Origin: UBA10133 sp964528565
GTDB taxonomy: Bacteria; Patescibacteriota; Microgenomatia; UBA1400; MFAQ01
Assembly: GCA_964528565.1 (NCBI GenBank)
Contig: CAZGSP010000001.1
Span: 1 to 9,128, forward strand
Direction of reading: 5' to 3'
Length of the DNA stretch: 9,128 nucleotides
Shown here in pieces: positions 1 through 6,659 of this stretch. The notes under the pieces were generated by a model that saw nothing but the letters and a program-made list of their open reading frames with translations, had not been told where the DNA came from and ran no database searches. Each line of letters starts with the position of its first letter. Positions within the stretch are counted from its first letter, which is position 1. The translations under genes and the position numbers were made by a program.

Positions 1-6
1 CGCCAA

Positions 7-95
7 GGCGGGGACTGAGGGGAGTCCGCCCCGGTCAAGTCCGGTTCGAGCAAAACTTCAGTAGAAGTTTATGCGAGAGAGTCCGCCCCGGGTCA
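7..95 (+). repeat. Structured GC-rich element ending in a tRNA-tail-like sequence (element A)
   Basis: No protein gene is visible here. Read on the plus strand, a first hairpin has GGCGG (7-11) facing CCGCC (26-30), with an inner GGACT/AGTCC alternative. Then come 27 nt, then a second hairpin whose 16-nt core AACTTCAGTAGAAGTT lies at 54-69 (stem AAACTTC/GAAGTTT, loop AGTA). It ends in GAGTCCGCCCCGGGTCA (79-95), and GAGTCCGCCCCGGTCA also occurs at 22-37. The final block reads like the 3' end of a tRNA: last T-loop bases GAGT, T-stem strand CCGCC, acceptor strand CCGGGTC, discriminator A. The layout matches the element beside tRNA-Leu (8793-8888). That it is a functional RNA or a mobile sequence is inference. 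Confidence 0.5.
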
Positions 96-96
96 C

Positions 97-131
97 AAAA
101 AATCCGCCAGTTTATGCAACAAGGCGGATTT
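97..131 (-). terminator. Rho-independent terminator of the 122-aa protein gene
   Basis: On the minus strand, AAATCCGCC (131-123) pairs perfectly with GGCGGATTT (108-100) across a 14-nt loop. The stem runs into an uninterrupted T tract (102-97). It starts 11 nt after the stop codon of the 143-511 gene, as expected for its terminator. Confidence 0.8.
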
Positions 132-142
132 GGCGGTTTATG

Positions 143-511
143 TTAAGAAATTAACTTAAGTGCCTGTCTGATTTCTTTTTGTTTTTCCTCTAAATGTCGA
201 CAAACTATTTTAAATAACTTTTTAGTTATCCACGAGTTCGGGGCAGTTCTTTTTGCTACCTGAACAAAAATGATCATTTCGTCTAGTGTGATTTCTCGAC
301 TTGTATCATATCCGGGTGTATCGGACGGAATGGTTACGTCTAGAGAGAATCCATCTTCAAATTGACTAAAACGTAATTGGGGATAACCCGTTTTTAGCCC
401 CTCTTTTGTTCCTAGCTCTAAAGATATAAACCCTTGTCCGATTGACTCGTAATTCGAGATTCTTAGTTTTTTTGCCAATTCCACAAGTCGTTCTTCAGAG
501 AGATCAAACAT
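143..511 (-). CDS. Conserved-looking small protein of unknown function (122 aa)
   Basis: I do not recognise the family. The start is ATG at 511 because AAAGGAG lies 8 nt upstream. The same frame stays open to 607, but that extension would begin beside the nadE terminator and has no ribosome binding site. The protein begins MFDLSEERL, with a short charged helix (about residues 3-16). A beta-rich middle follows (about 20-65, with GQGFISLEL and FSLDVTIPS), and it ends in a long amphipathic basic helix (about 72-122, with KRTAPNSWITKK and HLEEKQKEIRQ). It has no signal peptide, membrane segment or metal-binding cysteine pattern, so it is probably cytoplasmic. It is a single-gene unit with its own extended -10 promoter and terminator. 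The C-terminal helix could mediate binding to nucleic acid or to a partner, but nothing in the sequence decides this. Confidence 0.8.
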   Translation of the reverse strand: MFDLSEERLVELAKKLRISNYESIGQGFISLELGTKEGLKTGYPQLRFSQFEDGFSLDVTIPSDTPGYDTSREITLDEMIIFVQVAKRTAPNSWITKKLFKIVCRHLEEKQKEIRQALKLIS

Positions 512-575
512 GTGTTTTCTCCTTTGTTTGATGAACTTCAATCTAATCCGACATATAAAGGTCCACGATGCCCAC

Positions 576-584
576 ATTGTAGCA
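576..584 (-). promoter_or_regulatory. Extended -10 promoter of the 122-aa protein gene
   Basis: TGC-TACAAT on the minus strand is an extended -10 motif (TGnTAnAAT type). Transcription would begin near 569, giving a leader of about 58 nt that contains the AAAGGAG ribosome binding site. No good -35 is visible at 16-18 bp, which extended -10 promoters tolerate. Confidence 0.45.
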
Positions 585-605
585 GACCAAGTTTTTTCCA
601 AAATC

Positions 606-632
606 ATAAGAAAACCACCCCGGAGGGTGGTT
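606..632 (-). terminator. Rho-independent terminator of nadE
   Basis: On the minus strand AACCACCC (632-625), a four-base loop, then GGGTGGTT (620-613), followed by TTTTCTT. It lies 11 nt after the nadE stop codon and separates nadE from the 122-aa gene. Confidence 0.85.
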
Positions 633-643
633 GAGTTTGTAGG

Positions 644-1591
644 TTACCAAATTTTGGTTATGGCTTTGAGGTAGATGCGGTTAAAAGTGTCGGTTCCCGG
701 ATTTGGCAGTCCCAAGTCGGTACGTTTAGGCAGTAATACGGCCACATTCTCGCCGTATTTTCTTTTGGGTGATGTTCTCAAGGACTGTCTAACTACATGC
801 AGTATTTTTTCCACCGGTTCGGATATTTCATCGGCGATTTGTTCAAATAAGGCGAGATAACTTTCAGATTCAAGTTGATAAATACTGCCATTTATATTAA
901 GGCCCTTTTGGATTAATCGACTCATGACATAGTCGATTTTGAGATAATCCATACCCAACTGCTCCGAGGCCTTATTGGTGGCAGTGACGCCCAGACCATC
1001 ACCCGGTGCCGAGTCGAGAATGAGTTTGGTGATACCCAAGTACTCACCGAGATCGCGAACTTCTTCCTTGGTAAGCTGTTGAATTACCTTTACGTCGCCG
1101 ACATCACCGTGAAGTGTCCAGAAACCCATAAAGTGTTCCGACAAGTCATCCGTATCCAGAACGATACCTTTCGAGTCGCCGGCCTGAGAGTATAGATATA
1201 TCATTCGCAGCCGGCATTTGATATTTGCATTGTGAACTCGTTCCGCATGCGTCTGAGGGTCTACAATTCGATTGGGATAGTGTTGGTACCATCCGGTTTG
1301 GTTCTTCTCATTGAGAACAAAACCCAGTTCGTTAGCCAGGACCCGGGCTTTCCTCAAGTCGTCCGGATTACTTTCAATATCGATGAAGGTATAGAGGTAA
1401 TCACAGTCGTAGCCTTCTTTTTTTAGTTGGTCAATGGCATCAAGTCCGATCGCGGCCATAACGGCAGAATCCAGCCCACCGGAGATGCCGAGGACAATGG
1501 TTTTGAGCCCGTCCCCTTTTAGGTATTTTGCCAGCTCATTAGCCGCCATTCCGGTTATCTTCTTTGCACGTTTGGGGGTTAAGATCTTCAC
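644..1591 (-). CDS. nadE: NH3-dependent NAD(+) synthase
   Basis: It catalyses the last step of NAD biosynthesis: ATP-dependent amidation of nicotinic acid adenine dinucleotide, through an adenylated intermediate. Visible signatures, in 315-residue numbering, are the N-type ATP-pyrophosphatase loop SGGLDS (37-42), the NxxCRxRM helix (about 123-130), the TDDLSEHFMGFWTLHGDVGD block (about 147-166, matching the family's GT..SE...G..T.YGD region) and a C-terminal TSPKRKY (about 274-280, equivalent to the HKR..P motif). There is no N-terminal glutaminase (nitrilase) domain, so the nitrogen donor should be ammonia. At 315 aa it is somewhat longer than the E. coli enzyme. The start is GTG at 1591, with AAGGAGAG 5-6 nt upstream. 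A TTG at 1618 in the same frame lies upstream of that ribosome binding site and inside an inverted repeat, so I reject it. It has its own promoter and terminator. Confidence 0.95.
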   Translation of the reverse strand: MKILTPKRAKKITGMAANELAKYLKGDGLKTIVLGISGGLDSAVMAAIGLDAIDQLKKEGYDCDYLYTFIDIESNPDDLRKARVLANELGFVLNEKNQTGWYQHYPNRIVDPQTHAERVHNANIKCRLRMIYLYSQAGDSKGIVLDTDDLSEHFMGFWTLHGDVGDVKVIQQLTKEEVRDLGEYLGITKLILDSAPGDGLGVTATNKASEQLGMDYLKIDYVMSRLIQKGLNINGSIYQLESESYLALFEQIADEISEPVEKILHVVRQSLRTSPKRKYGENVAVLLPKRTDLGLPNPGTDTFNRIYLKAITKIW

Positions 1592-1613
1592 CGACTCTCT
1601 CCTTTTCTTAAAG

Positions 1614-1640
1614 TACAAAGTGTGTTTTAAACACTTTGTA
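1614..1640 (-). promoter_or_regulatory. Perfect 10-bp inverted repeat, operator candidate for nadE
   Basis: TACAAAGTGT, seven bases, then ACACTTTGTA: 10 of 10 positions pair. The repeat abuts the nadE -10 box and covers the predicted transcription start near 1633, the place where a repressor would block transcription. No T tract follows on the minus strand, so it is not a normal terminator for typA. An mRNA hairpin is less likely because transcription probably starts inside the repeat. The regulator is unknown. Confidence 0.55.
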
Positions 1641-1648
1641 GTATATCA
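1640..1648 (-). promoter_or_regulatory. Extended -10 promoter of nadE
   Basis: Minus-strand TGA-TATACT fits the extended -10 pattern. A TTGACC lies 13 bp upstream, too close to be a canonical -35. The leader would be about 42 nt and would contain AAGGAGAG. nadE is therefore probably transcribed separately from typA. Confidence 0.5.
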
Positions 1649-1683
1649 CGAGCGTTCCGGTCAATGGAGAAATATCGAGCCTG

Positions 1684-3510
1684 TTAGTAAGTATTTTTGA
1701 GCTCTTCGCGGTGGCGACGACGTTCGATGGAAGTGAGATATTTTTTGCGCAGTCTGAGATTTTTTGGCGTAATTTCCAGCAATTCATCGGACTCAAGAAA
1801 GTCCAAACATTGTTCCAAAGAATAGTGAAGTGCCGGAACAAGCTGAATAACGCCGTCGGAGGATTTGGAGCGCATATTGGTGAGCTGTTTGCCCTTGCAG
1901 GCGTTTATTTCAATATCTTCCGCTTTGGCGTTCATACCGACGATCTGACCTTCATAGACGGCGTCACCCGGCTCGATGAAGGTAATTCCACGTTCCTGGG
2001 CGGCCTGAAGGCCATAGGAAAGGGCTTCCCCGCTGTCAGTGGCAATTAGTACGCCACGGCGCATTTTAGGTAGCATGGGGCCAACCGGCTCGAAGTCGAT
2101 GAATTGGCTATTGAAGATGACTGTGCCTTTGGTGGCGGTCAGGAGCAAAGAACGGAGACCAAGGATGGCTCTGGTAGGCATACGGTAAACAAATTCCATC
2201 TCTTTTTCGTTGATCGGCTCCATGTGTACGAGGTGGCCCAGACGTTTCCCGATCTCCTGCGTGATGGTGCCCAAATATTCCTGGGGGGCGACGATGTTGA
2301 CCTCTTCAAAAGGTTCACATTTTTGATCGTCAATGGTTTTGTAGATAACTTCCGGTTTACCGACTTCCACTTCGTAACCTTCACGTCTCAAGGTTTCCAG
2401 CAAGACGGATAAATGAAGCTCTCCTTTTCCGGAGACTTCGTACTTACCGCTTTCCAGTTTTCTGAGTTTGAGTGACAGGTTGGTTTCCAGTTCGTGAGCC
2501 AATCTTTCTTCAATTTGTCTTGCCGTAGTGAACTCCCCTTCTCTGCCCGAAAGTGGAGAAGTGTTGGGGCCGACGGTGACGTGTAGGGTTGGTTCGGTGA
2601 TCTTGGCGGAAGGAAGAGGCTCGTTGTCACCGAGCATGGAAATGGTTTGGCCGATTTTGACTTCCTGAATACCGGTAAGGGCGACGATATCACCGGCGAA
2701 AGCCTCATTTGTTTCGGTGCGACCGAGACCTTCCGAAACATAAACTTTATCAATCTGGCCGGCTTTGTTCGATTCTCCCAGAACGACAATTTTTTGACCG
2801 GGTTTGACGGTACCGCAGAAGATCTTACCGACAACGATCTTTCCCAAGTGAGAGTTGTAGTCGAGTGAGGAGACCAACATTTTAAATTTGCCGGAGGGAT
2901 TGTTGGTGGGTTCCGGGATGTATTTGATAATTTCGTCGAGAAGAGGGATGACGTTGCCGGCTTGATTGAAATCGGAAGGAAGGGATGCAAAAACCTTACC
3001 CGATTTGCTAACGGAGTATAGCGTGGGATACTCCAGTTGATCGTCATGGGTGGCCAGTTCGAGAAAGAGGTTGCCGATTTTGTGAACAGTGCGGGAGATG
3101 TCGGCGTTGGGTTTGTCGATCTTGTTGATGACGACAATAACCTTGAGGTCAAGCTCAAAGGCTTTTTTGAGGACAAAGCGGGTTTGGGGCATAGGGCCTT
3201 CCTGGGCGTCAACGATCAAAAGCGCGCCGTCGGCCATGCCCAGGGTACGCTCGACTTCACCGGAAAAATCCGAGTGACCGGGAGTATCAATGATGTTGAT
3301 CTTGGTGCCTTTGTAGTTAATGGAGATATTTTTGGCCAGAATAGTGATCCCCCGCTCTCTTTCCAGCACGTTACTATCCAGCAGAGTGGTTTGGTTCATT
3401 TCGTCCTGGTTATCGCGAAAAATATGGCTTTGTTTGATGAAAGCGTCGATGAGGGTGGTTTTGCCGTGGTCGACGTGGGCGATGACGGCAATATTTCTGA
3501 TGTTTGGCAT
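1684..3510 (-). CDS. typA: Translational GTPase TypA/BipA
   Basis: It is a ribosome-associated GTPase of the EF-G/LepA superfamily, linked to stress adaptation and ribosome assembly. At 608 aa it matches the usual family length. The G domain shows G1 AHVDHGKT (11-18), the switch-I ERERGITI (50-57), G3 DTPGH (75-79) and G4 NKID (129-132). Downstream come the beta-barrel domain II, the EF-G-like domains III and V, and the TypA-type C-terminal end with LRLRKKYL. All GTP-binding motifs are intact. The start is ATG at 3510, giving MPNIRNIAVIAHVDHG, the normal family N-terminus. No Shine-Dalgarno sequence precedes it despite a leader of about 47 nt. No clear terminator follows, so some read-through into nadE is possible. 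Confidence 0.98.
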   Translation of the reverse strand: MPNIRNIAVIAHVDHGKTTLIDAFIKQSHIFRDNQDEMNQTTLLDSNVLERERGITILAKNISINYKGTKINIIDTPGHSDFSGEVERTLGMADGALLIVDAQEGPMPQTRFVLKKAFELDLKVIVVINKIDKPNADISRTVHKIGNLFLELATHDDQLEYPTLYSVSKSGKVFASLPSDFNQAGNVIPLLDEIIKYIPEPTNNPSGKFKMLVSSLDYNSHLGKIVVGKIFCGTVKPGQKIVVLGESNKAGQIDKVYVSEGLGRTETNEAFAGDIVALTGIQEVKIGQTISMLGDNEPLPSAKITEPTLHVTVGPNTSPLSGREGEFTTARQIEERLAHELETNLSLKLRKLESGKYEVSGKGELHLSVLLETLRREGYEVEVGKPEVIYKTIDDQKCEPFEEVNIVAPQEYLGTITQEIGKRLGHLVHMEPINEKEMEFVYRMPTRAILGLRSLLLTATKGTVIFNSQFIDFEPVGPMLPKMRRGVLIATDSGEALSYGLQAAQERGITFIEPGDAVYEGQIVGMNAKAEDIEINACKGKQLTNMRSKSSDGVIQLVPALHYSLEQCLDFLESDELLEITPKNLRLRKKYLTSIERRRHREELKNTY

Positions 3511-3563
3511 GTTTATTGGATTTTTGGCAGTTAAAAAACCCCAATGCAGGGATTAACCTGTTC

Positions 3564-3593
3564 ATTATACCCTATATCAAGCCTATAATGCAA
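3564..3593 (-). promoter_or_regulatory. typA promoter
   Basis: On the minus strand TTGCAT (3593-3588), an 18-bp spacer, then a perfect TATAAT (3569-3564). The predicted start is near 3557. The -35 falls inside the inverted repeat at 3581-3606. The same TTGCAT-N18-TATA(A/G)T arrangement precedes the 323-aa gene. Confidence 0.6.
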
Positions 3594-3606
3594 GTCGATT
3601 ATAGGC
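3581..3606. promoter_or_regulatory. Perfect 9-bp inverted repeat over the typA -35 region
   Basis: GCCTATAAT, eight bases, then ATTATAGGC: all nine positions pair. The left arm overlaps the typA -35 hexamer, so a dimeric protein bound here could control typA. Each arm also contains TATAAT facing away from the centre, so fortuitous promoter-like AT content is an alternative. Confidence 0.4.
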
Positions 3607-3688
3607 GTAGATATAAGAGGAAGCACAGTGCGACATTTTGATAATGCATATTATAAAAAGGAGTGCGAGCAAGCTCTTATGGGTGCTC

Positions 3689-4135
3689 TTACTTGGAGAA
3701 CCTCCCCGAAAGCTTGACCAGGTGAGCCGAGTAGACGATCTGTCTGACCTCACCGTCTTCACTTTCGATTTGATCGGTATCGGCGATTTTTTGATATTGT
3801 TGTAAGTAAATACTGAGGGCAGTTTTGAGCTCCTTTAGTTCCTGGCGCATGTCTTTGATCTTTTGATTTAGGGAGGCGTTTGAGGGCGATTTAAGAATAT
3901 TTTGCTTGGCTTCGGCCTTCTTCTTGTTCAGTTCTTTGGCGGCGTCTGAGGCTTCTTTGTAATGACTGTCGTTATTGAGGATATCGTTGAACATCTCGGC
4001 CTGTTTTTGAAGCTCTATTTTGACCGTGTCAATGTGGGCAATGTGAGTCTTGACCAGATTTTCGATGGCGAAGAGACTGGTAACTTCGGCATTGGTGCCT
4101 TCGGGTAGTGGGGTTTGGGTGTTTTGTGTGTCCAT
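3689..4135 (-). CDS. Small charged coiled-coil protein of unknown function (148 aa)
   Basis: I do not recognise the family. After a disordered polar N-terminus (MDTQNTQTPLPEG) the protein is almost entirely helical. Helix 1 is at about 17-55 (ENLVKTHIAHIDTVKIELQK), and a lysine/alanine/glutamate-rich helix is at about 58-82 (AAKELNKKKAEAKQ). A break at KSPSNAS is followed by a third helix at about 88-117 (KIKDMRQELKELKTALSIYL). The short tail is VRQIVYSAHLVKLSGR. The heptad-like pattern suggests an antiparallel coiled coil. There is no signal peptide or membrane segment. It lies 38 nt after the 323-aa gene and may be co-transcribed with it. A weak promoter-like pair, TCCACA-N17-TATATT (4189-4161), lies in that gap and the preceding gene end. 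There is no Shine-Dalgarno sequence before ATG 4135. Confidence 0.8.
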   Translation of the reverse strand: MDTQNTQTPLPEGTNAEVTSLFAIENLVKTHIAHIDTVKIELQKQAEMFNDILNNDSHYKEASDAAKELNKKKAEAKQNILKSPSNASLNQKIKDMRQELKELKTALSIYLQQYQKIADTDQIESEDGEVRQIVYSAHLVKLSGRFSK

Positions 4136-4173
4136 GTTGATTATTGAAATTGACTTAATAAATATACCAGTAA

Positions 4174-5145
4174 TTAGATCGTTTGTGGACTGGCAGCTTT
4201 GAACCGACTGTTCACTTCTTCAATTATGGATCTGTAGATGGCATATATTTCGTCTAGCGAAAAAGATGAATTGACCAAAGTAACGTGTGAGTCCGGGTGT
4301 TTTCCGTCAAGTATTTTTTTAAAGTCATAAAATTCTTGGAGGCTTAGCCCTTCCCTCTTGATTAGAAAGTCTTTGTCTTCCACTTTTACACCCCGGGCAA
4401 GAATCACTAATTGCTCAAACTTTTTTAGCATATACATTTCTTTACCAATTCCAAACCCATCAAGACCTCTCTTGGTTGCTTCCTCGGTAGAGAGGCTATT
4501 TAGCCTGGTAAGAGTAAATTCCAGTGATTTTCTAATTCCGGAAGGGAGTAATTGTCCGTATGCACGAGCATTAAGGTGTTTGCCTAACTTAACCTCCGCA
4601 ACCGCCCTAAGTATAAGATGATCTCCTTCTCTTGTAACAATGAACGGAATATCGGGAATACTAAAAAAATCCATGTAAGGAAAACCATATTTTTCCGGAT
4701 TAGTAAAAACCTCAATGAAAGTCTGTTCTTTCTTTCTCTGTTCTTCGCTTTTTTCAAGTTTCGGTACTCCATGAGTTTCCGAAAACAAGTCAAAGACATC
4801 ATTCTCGGCACCGACCATGATTTCGAATAATTCTCCTCTAGTTTTTTTATCCGCATCAAATTCATTTTTGGGCCGGTGATTCTTTTTGGCAAACTCTTTT
4901 TCGTGTTCGTATTCCTCAAGACAAACTCTGACCAAGTGATCAATTAGTGAGTCTTTGGTGGGATATTTTTCAGCGAGTTGATCCAGAATTTTCCTTTGAC
5001 GTTCCTGCAAAATCGAATTTTCCCGCCACTCCTGGTTAGTGGCGTTTGCTTTTTGAATATCCTCGAAATAATTTACTGAAGATTTAACCCCGATTTCTTT
5101 TGTGGGGATTTCGGACGTCTCCATTGATCCTATCGGTTCAGGCAT
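4174..5145 (-). CDS. Uncharacterised protein with a PD-(D/E)XK nuclease-like signature (323 aa)
   Basis: I cannot name the family. The sequence carries a plausible PD-(D/E)XK core: an acidic helix RGELFEIMVG (103-112; candidate E105 or E108), then SIPDIPF with P164-D165, an 18-residue stretch, then AEVKLG with E184-x-K186. A following helix carries ARAYGQLL (Q198), the kind of residue often seen after the ExK strand. The N-terminal 100 residues are charged and helical (ERQRKILDQLAEKYPTKDSL). The C-terminal part is alpha/beta (about 240-310). There is no signal peptide or membrane segment. Nuclease activity is inferred from motif order only; such a core can also be inactive. The start is ATG 5145, six bases after a TATAGT box, and no Shine-Dalgarno sequence is present. 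An internal ATG at 5124 has only a poorly spaced AGGA. Confidence 0.75.
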   Translation of the reverse strand: MPEPIGSMETSEIPTKEIGVKSSVNYFEDIQKANATNQEWRENSILQERQRKILDQLAEKYPTKDSLIDHLVRVCLEEYEHEKEFAKKNHRPKNEFDADKKTRGELFEIMVGAENDVFDLFSETHGVPKLEKSEEQRKKEQTFIEVFTNPEKYGFPYMDFFSIPDIPFIVTREGDHLILRAVAEVKLGKHLNARAYGQLLPSGIRKSLEFTLTRLNSLSTEEATKRGLDGFGIGKEMYMLKKFEQLVILARGVKVEDKDFLIKREGLSLQEFYDFKKILDGKHPDSHVTLVNSSFSLDEIYAIYRSIIEEVNSRFKAASPQTI

Positions 5146-5151
5146 GACATC

Positions 5152-5181
5152 ACTATAGCTACTTTATGGATGGAAATGCAA
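5152..5181 (-). promoter_or_regulatory. Promoter of the 323-aa gene, probably leaderless
   Basis: Minus-strand TTGCAT (5181-5176), 18 bp, then TATAGT (5157-5152). Only six bases separate the -10 from ATG 5145, so the mRNA would start at or very near the start codon. Confidence 0.5.
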
Positions 5182-5185
5182 GGTC

Positions 5186-6520
5186 TTATCCATTTGGGAT
5201 AATGTCCGGCCAGTTCATAATTTCGGCGATGGATTTTAGAGAGTTGGCCGGGATCTGTCTTTCAAAGCCGACGACATCGCCGAAGAACCAACCACAACTA
5301 GTCCATCCCAAGTCTCTAATGTATGCCGACAAAAATAGTCTTTCGATGGCTTTGTCTTTGAGAATTTCCGCGGACACGGGAAGACCTCCGGCGAGGCTTC
5401 GTCTTTGACTCAAAAACCACTGGATATATACTTCGCGCCAGCCGGGTAGGTAGGAATCAAGAGTTTCGTCGATACGCGTGTTGGTCACCAAAAGTTTTTC
5501 GAAAATATCCTTCTTCGAAGCCCTGATTTGGTGTGCCTGGTGTTCATTTCCGGGTAGACCACATTGACAGTGAGTATCCCCTTTCCACCTACCCAGCCCC
5601 GTGTCTAAACAACTCCAGCTGGTATTTTCGATTAATCCGGCATCCGGTATATTTTTTGAAGAAAAATCCAGTTGTTTGCCATGACGTCCCTCTTTCAAAT
5701 ATCGGAGTAAATACATAACAAAATCCATCGAGCCTTCCCCCTCTTTCCACCAGTGCCCTAACGTTTCGCCGTCAATAGAAATTCTCGGAGGGTAGCCCAA
5801 ACGGGTTGCGTGGCCGGACCAGTCATCAAAGAAAGCATCTGCCCAAGGTTTATCGAAGCCCACTCTTCCACTTAGGTGATTGTGTCCGGAAATGATCAAT
5901 ATTTTTCCGTGTTTTGTTTCAACTGCGAAAAGATTGCCGGGTGATTGAGCGCGTGTTTGATGTTCTCTAAGGTGAACTCCAAGAATGCCTCCTTTTGCCA
6001 ACGAAGATAAGGTGTCGGAGTCTACCGCCGATTCGGGTAACCAAATTGTTTCCGGGTCTACCCCCCATCTTTCTCTATAAACTCTTTTGCCGATCGTGAG
6101 AAGCATATCTTTGTGATCTGTACCAAGAAAAGGAAGAATGATATGAAGATAGGTATCTCCCACCGGCGGTTTACTTCCGGACTCGACTTGATTTTTCAAA
6201 GTACGAATTATTTGGGGATAGTTTAAGTCCAGCCAATCGGCGGTAACTCCATAAAGGTTCCAACTAACATTTTCATCTGCCAGGATCCCCTTTTGAGTTA
6301 ACGGTAGATAGCATTCGCGGGTAATTTGATGATTAAAGCCGGGAGAGGACGCCGTGGTTCCGGTAATGTCAAAAACCTTTTCGGTCTTTCCGTTTAGGGA
6401 AAGGCTGAGAAGTCTTGGGGGTTGATACAAATGAAGATTTATGGGAGAGGGCTCGTGAGATAGATGATCCAAAAGCTCACGATTTGACCGATGTTCAAAC
6501 TCGGATTCTCTCCTTGTCAT
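5186..6520 (-). CDS. Glycoside hydrolase family 57 / DUF3536-type protein (444 aa)
   Basis: GH57 enzymes act on alpha-glucans (amylases, branching enzymes, glucanotransferases) with a Glu nucleophile and an Asp acid/base. Here the N-terminal NLHLYQPPR (28-36) holds the family's first-strand His. IWLPESAVD (159-167) holds the candidate nucleophile E163. SIDGETLGHWW (248-258) holds the candidate acid/base D250. The ENTSWSC block (298-304, followed by GLGRWKGD) and TSCGWFFGDVVGFE (407-420) are, from memory, hallmarks of DUF3536-type GH57 proteins. With both candidate catalytic residues present, it is probably active. The substrate is not known; glycogen-like glucan is a guess. At 444 aa it seems shorter than DUF3536 proteins I recall. 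No signal peptide is seen, so it should be cytoplasmic. Start ATG 6520 lacks a Shine-Dalgarno sequence and sits 9 nt after a -10 box. Confidence 0.85.
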   Translation of the reverse strand: MTRRESEFEHRSNRELLDHLSHEPSPINLHLYQPPRLLSLSLNGKTEKVFDITGTTASSPGFNHQITRECYLPLTQKGILADENVSWNLYGVTADWLDLNYPQIIRTLKNQVESGSKPPVGDTYLHIILPFLGTDHKDMLLTIGKRVYRERWGVDPETIWLPESAVDSDTLSSLAKGGILGVHLREHQTRAQSPGNLFAVETKHGKILIISGHNHLSGRVGFDKPWADAFFDDWSGHATRLGYPPRISIDGETLGHWWKEGEGSMDFVMYLLRYLKEGRHGKQLDFSSKNIPDAGLIENTSWSCLDTGLGRWKGDTHCQCGLPGNEHQAHQIRASKKDIFEKLLVTNTRIDETLDSYLPGWREVYIQWFLSQRRSLAGGLPVSAEILKDKAIERLFLSAYIRDLGWTSCGWFFGDVVGFERQIPANSLKSIAEIMNWPDIIPNG

Positions 6521-6529
6521 TGTCTATTG

Positions 6530-6558
6530 ATAATAGATCCATACGGTGATTATTTCAA
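6530..6558 (-). promoter_or_regulatory. Promoter of the GH57 gene, probably leaderless
   Basis: Minus-strand TTGAAA (6558-6553), 17 bp, TATTAT (6535-6530), then nine bases to ATG 6520. This is a near-consensus sigma70-type promoter with essentially no leader. It diverges from the promoter of the 70-aa gene. Confidence 0.6.
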
Positions 6559-6599
6559 TTATAGTAAATATATATGAGGTTTATCTTACAATTCCGAGG

Positions 6600-6627
6600 T
6601 TGACAAATACGCTCCCGGTGATAGGAT
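6600..6627 (+). promoter_or_regulatory. Promoter of the 70-aa membrane protein gene
   Basis: A consensus TTGACA (6600-6605) is followed after 16 bp by TAGGAT (6622-6627). A better hexamer, TATGAT (6627-6632), lies at an unfavourable 21 bp. The leader of about 26 nt contains AAAGGAG. Confidence 0.55.
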
Positions 6628-6659
6628 ATGATATCTTTTAGACAAAAGGAGATCTTTAA

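Noticed and set aside
512..607. N-terminal extension of the 122-aa protein to an ATG at 607
   Set aside because: The extended start lies beside the nadE terminator and has no ribosome binding site, while ATG 511 has AAAGGAG at good spacing and an extended -10 upstream.
1592..1618. TTG start for nadE at 1618
   Set aside because: It lies inside the inverted repeat, upstream of the AAGGAGAG that serves GTG 1591, and family homology begins after the GTG.
1711..3534. Several long plus-strand open frames opposite typA
   Set aside because: They are antisense shadows of a well-supported gene, with no ribosome binding sites or recognisable motifs.
3533..3552. CCC-TGCATT-GGGG followed by six T in the typA leader, an attenuator candidate
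   Set aside because: Only three to four base pairs, one of them G-T, so too weak to call a terminator.
3660..3691. Terminator after the coiled-coil gene
   Set aside because: A T tract is present on the minus strand, but the only stem before it is three pairs with a CUUG loop. Not convincing.
3657..3717. Plus-strand AAAGGAG with a 12-codon frame from ATG 3679
   Set aside because: The gap from GGAG to ATG is 15 nt, the frame is tiny, and it lies mostly antisense to the end of the coiled-coil gene.
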